A stretch of DNA of 64,000 nucleotides from Anaerococcus jeddahensis (GCF_001182725.1 NZ_CWHU01000003.1:100577-164576), one strand, 5' to 3'. Shown: positions 27,011 to 36,961, counted from the first letter of the stretch. Notes: generated by a model not told the origin, from the sequence alone. Program-made: numbers and translations.

Positions 27011-27453
27011 TGAAAGCCTATTATAAAAAAGAAAATTTTATTTTTGAAATAGGCTATGATAGAAAAATAAAGTCCATAAAAATTGTAGAAAAAGAAAAAA
27101 CAGGGGAAAAATCTCCCCTATCTGACCTCACCTTTAAAGAAATCTCCAAATTTCTTGATGGAAAATTAGAAAAATTTTCCTTTGAAATTGACCCTCAAGG
27201 CACAGATTTTCAAAAAAAAGTTTGGAAAGAAATAGAAAAAATCCCCTACGGAAAAACTTTAACCTACAAAGAAATTGGGGATAAGATAAATTCAAAAGCC
27301 TACCAAGCTATAGGCACAGCTTGTGGCAAAAATCCAATTTTATTTAGGATCCCCTGCCACAGGGTCCTCGGGAAAAATAATCTGGGAGGATTTTCCTACG
27401 GCCTTGATTTGAAGAAAAATTTATTAAAAATGGAAAAATCTTGCAAATTTTAA
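27010..27453 (+). CDS. ogt: Methylated-DNA-[protein]-cysteine S-methyltransferase
   Basis: Repairs O6-alkylguanine by suicidal transfer of the alkyl group to its active-site Cys. 147 residues with the conserved IPCHRVLGKNNLGGFSYG active site (Cys near 115), an HTH-like GTDFQKKVWKEIEKIPYGKTLTYKEIG, and GTACGKNP in place of the usual arginine-finger region. The N-terminal domain is short. It is translationally coupled to the upstream lipoprotein, an unusual neighbour for a repair gene. Confidence 0.92.
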   Translation: MKAYYKKENFIFEIGYDRKIKSIKIVEKEKTGEKSPLSDLTFKEISKFLDGKLEKFSFEIDPQGTDFQKKVWKEIEKIPYGKTLTYKEIGDKINSKAYQAIGTACGKNPILFRIPCHRVLGKNNLGGFSYGLDLKKNLLKMEKSCKF

Positions 27454-27473
27454 TTTCGCAAGATTTTTATTTT

Positions 27474-27503
27474 TTGAGCAAGAAAGTAATTCTTGCTCTT
27501 TTT
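27474..27503 (+). terminator. Terminator after ogt
   Basis: Stem GAGCAAGAA/TTCTTGCTC followed by a T-run. Confidence 0.8.
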
Positions 27504-27554
27504 TATTTAATTTTAAAATATATCATTTTTTTAAGATTTATGGTCTATCAATAA

Positions 27555-27604
27555 ATAAAAAAATGTATCAACCCATACTTTGATAATTATTGGGTTGATA
27601 CACA
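27555..27604 (-). terminator. Terminator after the CAMP-factor genes
   Basis: Perfect 12-bp stem TGTATCAACCCA/TGGGTTGATACA (27564-27575 with 27591-27602) followed on the minus strand by a T-run. Confidence 0.8.
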
Positions 27605-27620
27605 AAATTATTTTAGATTT

Positions 27621-28709
27621 TTAAAAATCTAGTAATGATTTATATTTTTCTATTAAACCTTCTAGTTTTGGTTGAGATGGTCTTGTTTTTAATAACTCAT
27701 CGTTTGTTTCTTCTATTGCTTTTGCAACTTCTCTTCTCTTATCTCCATCTCTTACTGCTTTTTTGGCTTTTGCTCTCCATTCTTTTGCCTCTTTTATTAT
27801 ATAATTTGGCGCTTTGAATTCTTTGGAGTTTATTGCCTTTGCAACAGCTTGATCAAGTTCATCGCTTGCTTGATATATTTCTTTTACAGTTGTTTGTGGT
27901 TTTAATCTTATATTTGTAATTCTTGCAATTTCTCTATCTAATTCTTTGATTACATCTGTTGATTTGTTTTTCAAATCATTAAATTTCATGAATCTTGCTT
28001 TATTTAATTTTACATCAAGATCTGATCTTACATAAAGATTTGCTGTATCTTCTAAAGTTATATCTGGATATGATAATAATTTTTGTTTTAGTGCTTCAAA
28101 TTCTTCCATATAAACTTTCATATCTTCTCTTGTGTGGAAAGGACTTGCTGCTATTACTAAACCTCTAAATACATACTCAGCTATTTCAGTATGAGCTGCA
28201 TCAACTTTGTATCTTAATTCAGTTGTTGCAAATCTAATGGCAACTCCTAGTCTTCCCAAAAGCATAATTCTGTCTGGTATAGAATCAAGATCATAAATAT
28301 TTGCAAATCCAATTGCTCCTACTGACATCTTATCTATATTTTCTTCAATTTCTAAAGATTTCTCATTGTAGTCAGCTTTCATTTCTTCTTGTATTTCTTT
28401 GTTTGTTTGAATATTTAAAACATCATCTCTCATTCCTGAAAGTTGCTTTTTAAATTCTTGAGCATCAGAAATTTCAAGTTTTGGAGCTTCTGATTTTTGA
28501 TTTTCTTCTGTATTTTCTTCGCCTTGATTAGTATTTTCTACTTCTTCATTAGAATTTTCATTTGAATCTACTTCTAAATTTTGATCTGCCTTCTCTTCAT
28601 TTTGATAATTTTCAGATACTTCTAGACCTTCCTTAGCATAAGCTATTGAAGGAGCAACTGTAGTAAAAATCATTACTGATGCTATTGCTGCAGTTAAAAT
28701 TTTTTTCAT
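27621..28709 (-). CDS. CAMP-factor family pore-forming protein (first paralog)
   Basis: A 362-residue secreted protein: signal peptide to about residue 25 (ending AYA), an acidic low-complexity linker rich in E and N (26-80), then a helical CAMP-factor domain. Domain landmarks: DLDSIPDRIMLLGRLGVAIR, TTELRYKVDAAHTEIAEY, ASPFHTREDM, LLSYPDITLEDTANLYVRSDLD and ITNIRLKPQTTVKEIYQ, which parallel Streptococcus agalactiae CAMP factor. CAMP factors are co-haemolysins acting on sphingomyelinase-treated membranes. Start chosen at 28709 for AAGGAG upstream; an earlier in-frame start would overlap the second paralog. Same operon as that paralog. Confidence 0.82.
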   Translation of the reverse strand: MKKILTAAIASVMIFTTVAPSIAYAKEGLEVSENYQNEEKADQNLEVDSNENSNEEVENTNQGEENTEENQKSEAPKLEISDAQEFKKQLSGMRDDVLNIQTNKEIQEEMKADYNEKSLEIEENIDKMSVGAIGFANIYDLDSIPDRIMLLGRLGVAIRFATTELRYKVDAAHTEIAEYVFRGLVIAASPFHTREDMKVYMEEFEALKQKLLSYPDITLEDTANLYVRSDLDVKLNKARFMKFNDLKNKSTDVIKELDREIARITNIRLKPQTTVKEIYQASDELDQAVAKAINSKEFKAPNYIIKEAKEWRAKAKKAVRDGDKRREVAKAIEETNDELLKTRPSQPKLEGLIEKYKSLLDF

Positions 28710-28719
28710 TTTTTTCTCC

Positions 28720-29967
28720 TTATTTATAAAACTCACTCAAATCTATATTATTATCGCCACTTGGATCTAATTGTGGTAAGTTTTCTAGAACTTCACCTGG
28801 TCCTACGATTTGTAGATTAAAAGCTTTTTTGACTCCGCTATCTTTTGAAACAGCTATAATATTTACATTTCCTGTTTTTAATGGAATTATTTCATCTCCA
28901 CTTACTCTTGCTATATATGAATTTGATGAGTATAGGATATAATCTTTATTTTTAACTTCTTCAGGTCTAATTACTGGTCTGATTTTTGTTTTTTTATCAA
29001 TTTGGATATATCCCTTGTCACCTTCCATAAATTCTATATTTGAAGCTTTAACTTTTGGTCCTGTAATTTTTTCTACTGCTTTATTCAATTTTTCAACTTG
29101 CTCATCAAGTTCACCACAAGTTACAGTTATTCTCCAAAGCATAGCTGAAGTTTGTCTTATTGGTTCTTCCAAATATTTTATTGAAAAACCTTTAAATCTT
29201 CTATTTTCATTCATTACTCTTCTAGCATCTGCAAGTTGTCTTGAAACTGAAGCTTTTTTATAAATTGTAGCTATATCTTGAGGTTGTAAGTCTGGATATT
29301 GTAACAATTCTTGTTCTAAAGCATCCCATTGGTTGATATAGTCCATAATTTGAGATGAGCTTGCGAATGGATTTAAAGTATATAAAATTCCTGTTGTAAC
29401 ATATTCTGCAAGTTTAGTATGGGCAGCTACAACCTTATTTGATAGCTCTGTTGTTCCAAATCTTATTGCTCTTCCAATTCTTATTAAAAGTTGAATTCTT
29501 GTAGGAATTGTTTGAACATCTAGAATTTGACTTCCTCCGACTGCGCCTTCTGGTCTTGATTGATTTTGTTCGATTTTATCAATTTGTTCATTTAACTCTA
29601 CAACAGCTTGGTTATATTTATCCAACATTTCCTTTTCATCATCGTTGTAAGGTGTGATATCTTGTACAGCTTTTTGAGCCCTTGTCAAATCTTCTCTTAG
29701 ACCAGAAATTTCTAGCTTGCTTACCTCGCCTGACTTATCTTCAATTTTGTTTTCATCATTGATTTCAAGTTCATCAGTTGACTTATCTGAATTTTCATCT
29801 GATGATATTTCTAGATCAGAAGAATTTTTATCTTCTTCACTAGATTCTGAAAATTCTAGTTCATTTGAATCACTTTCTTGATCATTTGTTATATCAGCTT
29901 TTGATGTAAAAGAATTAAATGAAATCATCATAAGTGATAAAGACAAGATAAGAATCTTTTTTTTCAT
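28720..29967 (-). CDS. CAMP-factor family protein with C-terminal Ig-like domain (second paralog)
   Basis: A 415-residue secreted protein: signal peptide (1-24), acidic Ser/Asp/Glu linker (25-85), CAMP-factor domain (about 90-310) with IQTIPTRIQLLIRIGRAIRF, TTELSNKVVAAHTKLAEY, NPFASSSQI and LLQYPDLQPQDIATIYKKAS, then a C-terminal Ig-like (BIG2-like) domain (about 320-400: KTKIRPVIRPEEVKNKDYILY, PLKTGNVNIIAVSKDSG). The same Ig-like type occurs in the adjacent C1 protease. The YPDLxPxDxATIY string is a close match to classical CAMP factor. AAGGAGG precedes the ATG. Confidence 0.85.
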   Translation of the reverse strand: MKKKILILSLSLMMISFNSFTSKADITNDQESDSNELEFSESSEEDKNSSDLEISSDENSDKSTDELEINDENKIEDKSGEVSKLEISGLREDLTRAQKAVQDITPYNDDEKEMLDKYNQAVVELNEQIDKIEQNQSRPEGAVGGSQILDVQTIPTRIQLLIRIGRAIRFGTTELSNKVVAAHTKLAEYVTTGILYTLNPFASSSQIMDYINQWDALEQELLQYPDLQPQDIATIYKKASVSRQLADARRVMNENRRFKGFSIKYLEEPIRQTSAMLWRITVTCGELDEQVEKLNKAVEKITGPKVKASNIEFMEGDKGYIQIDKKTKIRPVIRPEEVKNKDYILYSSNSYIARVSGDEIIPLKTGNVNIIAVSKDSGVKKAFNLQIVGPGEVLENLPQLDPSGDNNIDLSEFYK

Positions 29968-30027
29968 AAATACCTCCTTAATTTTTTTATTTTAACAACT
30001 TTATTTATATAAAATTAAATTGTTAAC

Positions 30028-32829
30028 CTATTCAAAAGAGAATTCAGTTTCAAAACTGTCATCTCCAAATTTGATTTGACAATTGTAGTCATTTCTCCAA
30101 ACTCCAAAATCAAATCCTGTGAAAGTTTCTTCACTATTACCTTCTTTAAACTCTATATCTTTTTCTAAAGTTCTATCTCCTGAGCTTATAATTAATTTAG
30201 CAGGACCTGTATAAGGGCCAGATTCATCTTCAGCTTGCATATTTATATTAAATACCCCAGCTTTCCTTTCAGAAGTTTCAAAATTTGTTAGTTCAACTTT
30301 TGAGACTGATCTTTCTTTATCTGTTTGAACATCTTCTTCAATCTTTGAAAAATCAAATTCACAAGTTGAAACTTGATCTTTCACCTTAAGCTCTGCATTG
30401 TATTTGTTTCTCCAAACTCCAAAATCAAATCCTGTGTATTTTGATTCTGCCTTTCCATTATTAAAATATATTTTTCTTTCTATAACACGATCGTCACTTA
30501 CAAGTTTTAAGGTTGCTCCGCCGTTATAAGGCTTAGAATTATATTCTGCTTTCATTTGTATAGAAAATATACCAGCTTTTCTGTCTGTATTTTTCATCTC
30601 AATAATGTTAAGACCTGTCGGATCAGTTTTTTCTAATACTTCTACATTTACACTTGTTTTTAAATTATTGTGAGTTACTATAGTAATTTTTGTAGAGCCT
30701 TTTGATAAAGCACATAAATTTCCATTTTCATCTACATCGGCAATTGATGGATTATCAGAAATATAAGTTAATTTTTTTTCTGCTTCTTTTGGATAAAGAG
30801 AAACTTCTTCTTCCAAATTAAGTACATCTTCTTCATGTAAGGTTATTTTATCCAAACTCACATTTATATCTCTTGGAATTTTTGGATCAGTCTTTATTGT
30901 ATCTTCTCCAGGTCTATTTCCATCAGATGGTTTTTCTTCATTTTTGTCCGTATCCTTTTTATCTGTGTCATCTTTTTCATTTTCTGGAGGAATATAATCA
31001 TTTTCACCAATTACAGTAACCTCCGCTCTTCCTTGGACTCTTAATCCAACTGGAACTACTTGAAGATTAAATACTTTTGAAACTTTTCCGGATTCACTTT
31101 TTGCTACTATATTTACATTTCCATATTCTCTTGGATATAAAATTCCTTTTTCCTTATCAACGACACATATATTTGGTTTTGATGATTTAAAGCTTACTTT
31201 TTCACTTGAGTTTTCAGGTTTTATTAAAGTTGTAAGTTGACCTTTTTTAGATACGTCAATATATCCTAAATTTCCTTCTGCAAATGATATTTCTTTAATT
31301 TTTATAGATGAATCATCATTTGGCTTTTGATCATCTTTTTTATCTTTATCATCTATTGGATTTGTATTATTGCCACCAGAAAAATTAAAATCTTTTTTAT
31401 CGATTGTTGTAGTTATAGCTTTTATGCAAGCATTAGCATTTGGCAAGGCCTTATTTAAATCAGACCAAGATTTTCCGTCTGATGAAACAAAAGATTGATT
31501 ATTTTCACTTGATGCCTTTGAAGAAAAATCTTTTATTCTTGCTTCAACAGGCATTGGATACCTGTAACCTTGATCTGAAGAATCCATATAAGCCACCAAT
31601 GCAAAATTTTTACCTTTTTTAAGATTTATACGATTAACATCTACTGTATAATAACCAGGTTCATTTAAAACTCCAGAAGCTATTTCTTTTTTATCAGTAT
31701 CAAGTTGTGAAGTTTTATTTATGTCTTCTACCAAATAAATTTTATACTTAGTCTCTGCACTTACATTATAAAGGCCAACTTCCTTTAAAGTTTCATCCCT
31801 TTTAGCAGTAAAAATATTTGCCATATAACCCTTGCCTGCATAACCAACGCTTCTTGTAGCTCCTAGTGGGTCATATTGGTAAATAAAAGCAGAATTATCT
31901 TTCTTTTTTGGTATAAATACAGCATTTCCAGTTCCAGCATAATTATCATAGTAAGATACATAATAATATCCACCATCCATATATCCGCTGCCCCAAGAAT
32001 TTTTACAAATCCAAGCCCCATTTCCTGGAGCACTTTTTGTAAAAGCATTTTTTGAAAAATCATCATCCCAACCAACAATAGTTACAGCGTGATCTGCTTT
32101 TCCGCTTCCAGGATTGTAATAAGATTTATATTTTGTAGATTCATAATATTTAGAAGAATTTATAACTGTATAAACTCCTCCATATTCCATAATAGCTTTT
32201 TTTATATCCCTTGTGTCAGTTCCGTTAATTTTGTCTCTGATATATAAAACTTTTTCAATATCAAGGCTTCTTTCAAGTCCATCAGGAGAGTTAAAATTAT
32301 TATCTTCATAAGGGTCATCTTCCTCATTTATAGGACCATCACCCCTAGCAAAATATGCCGTAGCTATGTCCCTATTTCCACCATCTTCATTTCCCCAGTC
32401 AAATCCATGCTTATTTCTTAAATGTTTTTCAGAAAAATCATAATTTCCATAAGGTTTTAAAAAAGATTCCATAGAACCATAAGCCGCAAAGGCCCAACAA
32501 GAACCATTACTACCTTGACGTCTTACAGGAGAAACCCTGTTTAACTTACGTAAGTCAAATTTTCTAGGAATTGCAGCTCTTTCAGAAGTCCTATCCTCGT
32601 TTTCATTTATTTGAAGAGGTGATGCCTTTTGTCCAGACTTATAATCTTTATTTATAGGAGAAAGATCTAAACTGTTTTTTTCTTTCAAAGCATCATTAAT
32701 TAATTTTCCGCTTATACCTATTTCATTATTATCAGCTTTATTATTATCAGCTTTATTATTATCAGCAAAACTTGTACTTGGAAGAAGTAAAATCATTGAT
32801 AAAATTAAGCTTAACGTTTTCTTCATCAT
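30028..32829 (-). CDS. Secreted papain-like (C1) protease with Ig-like and tandem C-terminal repeat domains
   Basis: A 933-residue exported protein. Signal peptide (1-22) followed by three copies of ADNNK. The C1 peptidase domain (about 85-290) has oxyanion Gln in RRQGSNGSCWAFA with catalytic Cys111, DHAVTIVGWDD with His247 and CKNSWGSGY with Asn277. A lectin-like beta domain follows (about 310-470), then two BIG2-like Ig domains, one on each side of a DKKDTDKNEEKP linker, and two tandem copies of an approximately 90-residue module that both contain GFDFGVWRN (about 745-933). No LPxTG anchor. Start at 32829 (ATGATG after GAAAGGAAA) rather than 32844. Substrates unknown; host or surface proteins are likely. 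Confidence 0.88.
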   Translation of the reverse strand: MMKKTLSLILSMILLLPSTSFADNNKADNNKADNNEIGISGKLINDALKEKNSLDLSPINKDYKSGQKASPLQINENEDRTSERAAIPRKFDLRKLNRVSPVRRQGSNGSCWAFAAYGSMESFLKPYGNYDFSEKHLRNKHGFDWGNEDGGNRDIATAYFARGDGPINEEDDPYEDNNFNSPDGLERSLDIEKVLYIRDKINGTDTRDIKKAIMEYGGVYTVINSSKYYESTKYKSYYNPGSGKADHAVTIVGWDDDFSKNAFTKSAPGNGAWICKNSWGSGYMDGGYYYVSYYDNYAGTGNAVFIPKKKDNSAFIYQYDPLGATRSVGYAGKGYMANIFTAKRDETLKEVGLYNVSAETKYKIYLVEDINKTSQLDTDKKEIASGVLNEPGYYTVDVNRINLKKGKNFALVAYMDSSDQGYRYPMPVEARIKDFSSKASSENNQSFVSSDGKSWSDLNKALPNANACIKAITTTIDKKDFNFSGGNNTNPIDDKDKKDDQKPNDDSSIKIKEISFAEGNLGYIDVSKKGQLTTLIKPENSSEKVSFKSSKPNICVVDKEKGILYPREYGNVNIVAKSESGKVSKVFNLQVVPVGLRVQGRAEVTVIGENDYIPPENEKDDTDKKDTDKNEEKPSDGNRPGEDTIKTDPKIPRDINVSLDKITLHEEDVLNLEEEVSLYPKEAEKKLTYISDNPSIADVDENGNLCALSKGSTKITIVTHNNLKTSVNVEVLEKTDPTGLNIIEMKNTDRKAGIFSIQMKAEYNSKPYNGGATLKLVSDDRVIERKIYFNNGKAESKYTGFDFGVWRNKYNAELKVKDQVSTCEFDFSKIEEDVQTDKERSVSKVELTNFETSERKAGVFNINMQAEDESGPYTGPAKLIISSGDRTLEKDIEFKEGNSEETFTGFDFGVWRNDYNCQIKFGDDSFETEFSFE

Positions 32830-33023
32830 AAGATTTCCTTTCATTTTATTTTATATTAAATATTTCTATAAAAAAATAAGTTTTCTTATTTAAAGAATAT
32901 CATAAATTTCTCTGTAAGAAAATAGGAAAACATACAATATATTTGTTTTTTTATCTCAATATATATAAAAATATGTAAAATTTTATCAATCTTAATTTAA
33001 TTTTGTAAACAAATAATAAAATA

Positions 33024-33039
33024 TTAACATCTGTGTTAA
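33024..33039. promoter_or_regulatory. Palindrome in the intergenic region of the divergent C1 proteases
   Basis: TTAACATCTGTGTTAA: 6-bp arms around a 4-base centre, about 75 bases before the plus-strand protease gene. A possible regulator site; nothing identifies the protein. Confidence 0.3.
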
Positions 33040-33114
33040 AATAAAAATATAAAATTTATGATTTAAAATATGAAAATTGTTTTCTTAATTTTAAATTAAT
33101 GAAAGGATAAGGAT

Positions 33115-35886
33115 ATGAAGAAAAAAATATCGGTTTTAACCTTAATTTTATTTATCTTAACTTCTCCAATCTCAAATGCTCAAACTGATCTTAAAGAGAA
33201 TGTAAGTTTTGATAAAGATGTTAATATCAATTCAAAAGAAGCTAATAAAGAAGAAAAGCAAATTGAATTTCAAGAGATAAATCCCGATTTTTATGATTTT
33301 GAAAAAAGTGTAAATAAACAGAAATCAGGGAAAAATAGTGAAAAATCTTACAATGGATTTAGACCAGAACCTTATAAAATTTTTTATGGAAATGAAAAAG
33401 AAAATAAAAAAAATAGGCAAATGGCACAAAATTTTCCTTCAAGTTATGATTTAAGAGATTATAGAAAACTTACCCCAATTAGAAATCAAGGTCCTAATGG
33501 TTCTTGTTGGGCTTTTGCATCCTATGGTTCTCTAGAGTCAACTTTAATGCCAACATATCACGATTTTTCTGAAAAACACATGAGAAATACTCACGGTTAT
33601 GATTGGGATCCAACTCAAGGTGGAAATAGAGCCATATCAACTGCCTATCTTGCAAGATGGTCTGGGCCTATTAATGAAAGTGATGATCCTTATGCTCCTT
33701 TTGAATTTTATTCAAATCCTAATCTTATAAGATCAATGGATTTAAAAGCCGTGTGGTATCTTCCTGATAAAACATCATTTGATTCTAATATGAATCTTAT
33801 AAAGGAAACTTTAATGAAATATGGAGCAGTTCAAACTGGAATGAATGCAAATGATTATTTTGTAAACAAAAGAACTTGGGCTCATTATTCTAATGTTCCT
33901 AGATATGATAACCACGCTGTAACTATAGTTGGATGGGATGATAATTATTCTAGATATAATTTCAATCAAACGCCTCCTACAGATGGTGCTTGGCTTATCA
34001 AAAACTCTTGGGGTGAGTATCTAGGAATAAATGGATATTATTGGATATCATATCACGATTATAATGTAGCTAGCTCAAACGCTATATATTTTGCTAAAAA
34101 TAAGGGTAGAAATACCAATATTTATCAATATGACTGGTTAGGAATGACTTCATCGTTTGGTTATGGTGGAAGTGGATTTATGGCTAATGTTTTTGGTCCT
34201 GCAAATTATGATCAATATGTAAATTCAGTTGGATTTTTTACACCAGCTGGTGAAACTAGCTATGACATATATTTAGTTGATAATTTCATAAATACTGGGT
34301 CATTTTCCAATATGAAAAAATTAAAATCTGGAAAAGTTAATTTTGCTGGCTACCATACTATCGATTTTGGTTCACAAAAAATAAATGCAAACAATAAATT
34401 TTCTCTTGTAGTTGAACTATCATCTCCTTATACATCTACTCCTCTTGGTGTTGAAGAACCTATATGGGGATATTCATCAAGGGCCAGAGCGGGATATGGA
34501 CAATCCTATGTATCAAGCAATGGTTACAACTGGTCTGATTTAAATTCAATTAGGTTTGGGACAAACGCTTGTGTTAAAGCTTTTACATCTAGGAAAGCTT
34601 CATCAATATTAATAAATGATAATAGTCCAATAGATGATAAAAAAGATGAAGAAAAATATTCTTACAAGCTAAAAGAAAATAAAAAAGACCTACTTCAAGG
34701 TCAAACTCTAGAGTTGAAATTTGATGGTCCTGAAAATGTAAAATGGAAATCATCAGATGAAAAAATAGCCTATGTTGATAAAAACGGAAAAGTATATGCA
34801 AGAAAACCAGGAAATGTTGAGATAAGGGCAGAGGTAGATAATAAGTCAGATACTGCTAACATAAATATCTCAGAAAATAAAAGAGCGAGATTTGAAATTA
34901 ATACAGATAAATTTGACAACAAATTAAATGATTTAGTTGTATTTAAGATAAGGGCTTTCGACTATAATAATAGCTTATTGATGGGACAAAATCTAGGAAT
35001 AAAAGTTAAAACTCCTAGCGGAAAAGAGTTTAAATTAAATAAACAGACGGATTCAAATGGGTATGTTCCAGTTTATGTTTATACAGACCAAATAGGAGAA
35101 GAAGGTATATATACAATTGATTTAATGGGATACATCTCTTCTTATATGGTTAAAAATGGTTCTTACTTTAAAGTAAGCGAAAATCCTTCTTATGATAAAG
35201 AAAATGAAGATCCAGAAAAACCAAATCCTAAACCTGAACCTGAACCACTCCCTGTGCCTGAGCCCGAGCCAATCCCTGAGCCTGAACCTAAACCTGAACC
35301 AATCCCTAAGCCAGAACCTGAGCCAAATCCTAAACCAGAGCCTAAACCTGAACCAGATCCGGATAAAGAAGATAAAAAAGATAAAATTTTTAACATAAAA
35401 GTTGGAGATAGAATAAAAATTTTAAGAAACAATAATTCAAATTCGATGTTTAAAGTAGAAGATGAAAATTTAGCAAAAGTTATTGGCCAAAATATAATAG
35501 CACTAAAACCTGGAAAAACAAAAATTTTAACAATAAATGATGAAGAAGAAAAAGCTTCAATACTAAACATAGAAGAAAAGAAAGAAAATGAAAACAGGAT
35601 AATAAAACTTGATGAAGAAATTTCAGATAAAGAAAATGCACTAATATTTTCCTACAAGCTTATAAATTATAGGGGTAGAATTTGTAAAAACAACACAGTA
35701 TCTTGTAACATCCAAAATCTAGATAATAAAACCATCTACAATAAAATTTTAAAAACTGACAATGATGGCATTATAAAACTAGAAATGGATTTAAGTTCTC
35801 TAGAAGATAATTTCTATCAAATAGAATTAGTAAGTTATATTGATGGATATCTAGTAAAATATTATGATATCCTTGAAATAGAATAA
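33115..35886 (+). CDS. Secreted papain-like (C1) protease with proline-rich repeat linker
   Basis: A 923-residue exported protein. Signal peptide (1-22), propeptide-like region to about 105, C1 domain with RNQGPNGSCWAFA (Cys131), DNHAVTIVGWDD (His267) and IKNSWGEYLG (Asn297), and a lectin-like domain (about 330-500). A BIG2-like segment follows (about 545-605), then a conserved beta module (KRARFEINTDKFDNKLNDLV), a roughly 55-residue Pro-Glu-rich repeat (PEPEP/KPEP, about 695-755), and a second BIG2-like plus beta module. It is a paralog of the divergently transcribed protease with a different tail. No sorting signal is visible. AAAGGATAAGG precedes the ATG. Confidence 0.88.
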   Translation: MKKKISVLTLILFILTSPISNAQTDLKENVSFDKDVNINSKEANKEEKQIEFQEINPDFYDFEKSVNKQKSGKNSEKSYNGFRPEPYKIFYGNEKENKKNRQMAQNFPSSYDLRDYRKLTPIRNQGPNGSCWAFASYGSLESTLMPTYHDFSEKHMRNTHGYDWDPTQGGNRAISTAYLARWSGPINESDDPYAPFEFYSNPNLIRSMDLKAVWYLPDKTSFDSNMNLIKETLMKYGAVQTGMNANDYFVNKRTWAHYSNVPRYDNHAVTIVGWDDNYSRYNFNQTPPTDGAWLIKNSWGEYLGINGYYWISYHDYNVASSNAIYFAKNKGRNTNIYQYDWLGMTSSFGYGGSGFMANVFGPANYDQYVNSVGFFTPAGETSYDIYLVDNFINTGSFSNMKKLKSGKVNFAGYHTIDFGSQKINANNKFSLVVELSSPYTSTPLGVEEPIWGYSSRARAGYGQSYVSSNGYNWSDLNSIRFGTNACVKAFTSRKASSILINDNSPIDDKKDEEKYSYKLKENKKDLLQGQTLELKFDGPENVKWKSSDEKIAYVDKNGKVYARKPGNVEIRAEVDNKSDTANINISENKRARFEINTDKFDNKLNDLVVFKIRAFDYNNSLLMGQNLGIKVKTPSGKEFKLNKQTDSNGYVPVYVYTDQIGEEGIYTIDLMGYISSYMVKNGSYFKVSENPSYDKENEDPEKPNPKPEPEPLPVPEPEPIPEPEPKPEPIPKPEPEPNPKPEPKPEPDPDKEDKKDKIFNIKVGDRIKILRNNNSNSMFKVEDENLAKVIGQNIIALKPGKTKILTINDEEEKASILNIEEKKENENRIIKLDEEISDKENALIFSYKLINYRGRICKNNTVSCNIQNLDNKTIYNKILKTDNDGIIKLEMDLSSLEDNFYQIELVSYIDGYLVKYYDILEIE

Positions 35887-35907
35887 AACTTATGAAAAAA
35901 TATTAAT

Positions 35908-35952
35908 TTAAAAGACTCTTGCAAAAATTTAAAATTTGCAAGAGTCTTTTAA
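35908..35952. terminator. Bidirectional terminator
   Basis: 16-bp stem AAAAGACTCTTGCAAA/TTTGCAAGAGTCTTTT (35910-35925 with 35935-35950) between converging genes. Confidence 0.85.
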
Positions 35953-35962
35953 CTACTATGTT

Positions 35963-36961
35963 TTACATATTAGGCTCAATATAATTATATGAATCCCTAA
36001 TATTTCCAGATATTTTTAGTTTTTCAAACATTTCTAGGACATTTCTAGAATCAATCAATTTTTTCTTTGAAGACTCAAAATCTTTATTTTCAAAAATTTC
36101 TCTAAAATATTCAAATTCATAAAAATACAAATCTCTTTCTTTTTTTATCTCGATAAATTCACTCTTTCCATCTTTAAAAATTTCTATTTTTTCTGCTTCT
36201 TGGATATTTCCATAAACTTTTATATAGCCTTCTTCTCCTTGAATTATTATATAATTTTCACTTTTACTATCCTTGGCATTAGTAAATGATACTGAAAAAT
36301 TTCCATAAGAAATAATTCCACTTCCTCCTATATCAACACCATAATCATTTATATTTCCAAAATAAGAAAATTCTTCTCCCATTCCAAAAAGTTCATAAAT
36401 TAAATGTAGATTATATATCCCAAGATCTGCCAAGGCTCCTGCTGAAAATTCACTTTTAAAAATATTTTCAACAATTCCCGCCTTGTACTTATCAAATCTT
36501 GATGAATATTGGGAGTAATTAATCATACAAGTAGAAATTTTCCCAATTTGTCTCAAAAGATTTTTCAATATGCCAAGACTTGGCAAATATTTTATAGAAA
36601 TTGCCTCAAACAAAAATAAATTTTTCTCATCAGAAATTTTTATTAAATCATCAAGCTCTTTTGTATTTGTGAAAAATGGTTTTTCACAAATTACATTTTT
36701 ATTTGCCAAAAGACACATTTTTGCCTGCTTATAATGCAAAGAGTTTGGACTTGCTATATAAACAAGGTCAATTTTTGGATCTTCAAGCATCTTTGAAAGA
36801 TTATCAAAAGACATCTCTGCCCCAAATTTTTCTTTCAAATAATCTGCCTTTTCAATAGACCTAGAATAGGCTCCATAATAATTGTATCCGTCCATTTTTA
36901 CTACAGTTTTTAAAATATTTTCAACTATAAAATTAGATCCAATTGTTGCAAAATTAATCAT
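35963..36961 (-). CDS. Gfo/Idh/MocA family oxidoreductase
   Basis: A 332-residue NAD(P)-dependent dehydrogenase of sugar- or diol-type substrates. N-terminal Rossmann fold (MINFATIGSNFIVENILK), DLVYIASPNSLHYKQAKMCLLANKNVICEKPF with the EKP motif near residue 93, and a C-terminal alpha/beta domain with ADLGIYNLHLIYELFG. Preceded by GGGGG. Its start overlaps the upstream membrane-protein gene by 8 bases. Substrate unknown. Confidence 0.88.
   Translation of the reverse strand: MINFATIGSNFIVENILKTVVKMDGYNYYGAYSRSIEKADYLKEKFGAEMSFDNLSKMLEDPKIDLVYIASPNSLHYKQAKMCLLANKNVICEKPFFTNTKELDDLIKISDEKNLFLFEAISIKYLPSLGILKNLLRQIGKISTCMINYSQYSSRFDKYKAGIVENIFKSEFSAGALADLGIYNLHLIYELFGMGEEFSYFGNINDYGVDIGGSGIISYGNFSVSFTNAKDSKSENYIIIQGEEGYIKVYGNIQEAEKIEIFKDGKSEFIEIKKERDLYFYEFEYFREIFENKDFESSKKKLIDSRNVLEMFEKLKISGNIRDSYNYIEPNM

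Noticed and set aside
35190..35570. Minus-strand Ser/Gly-rich frame of 126 codons
   Set aside because: Mirror of the Pro/Glu repeat in the C1 protease; low complexity and no ribosome binding site.
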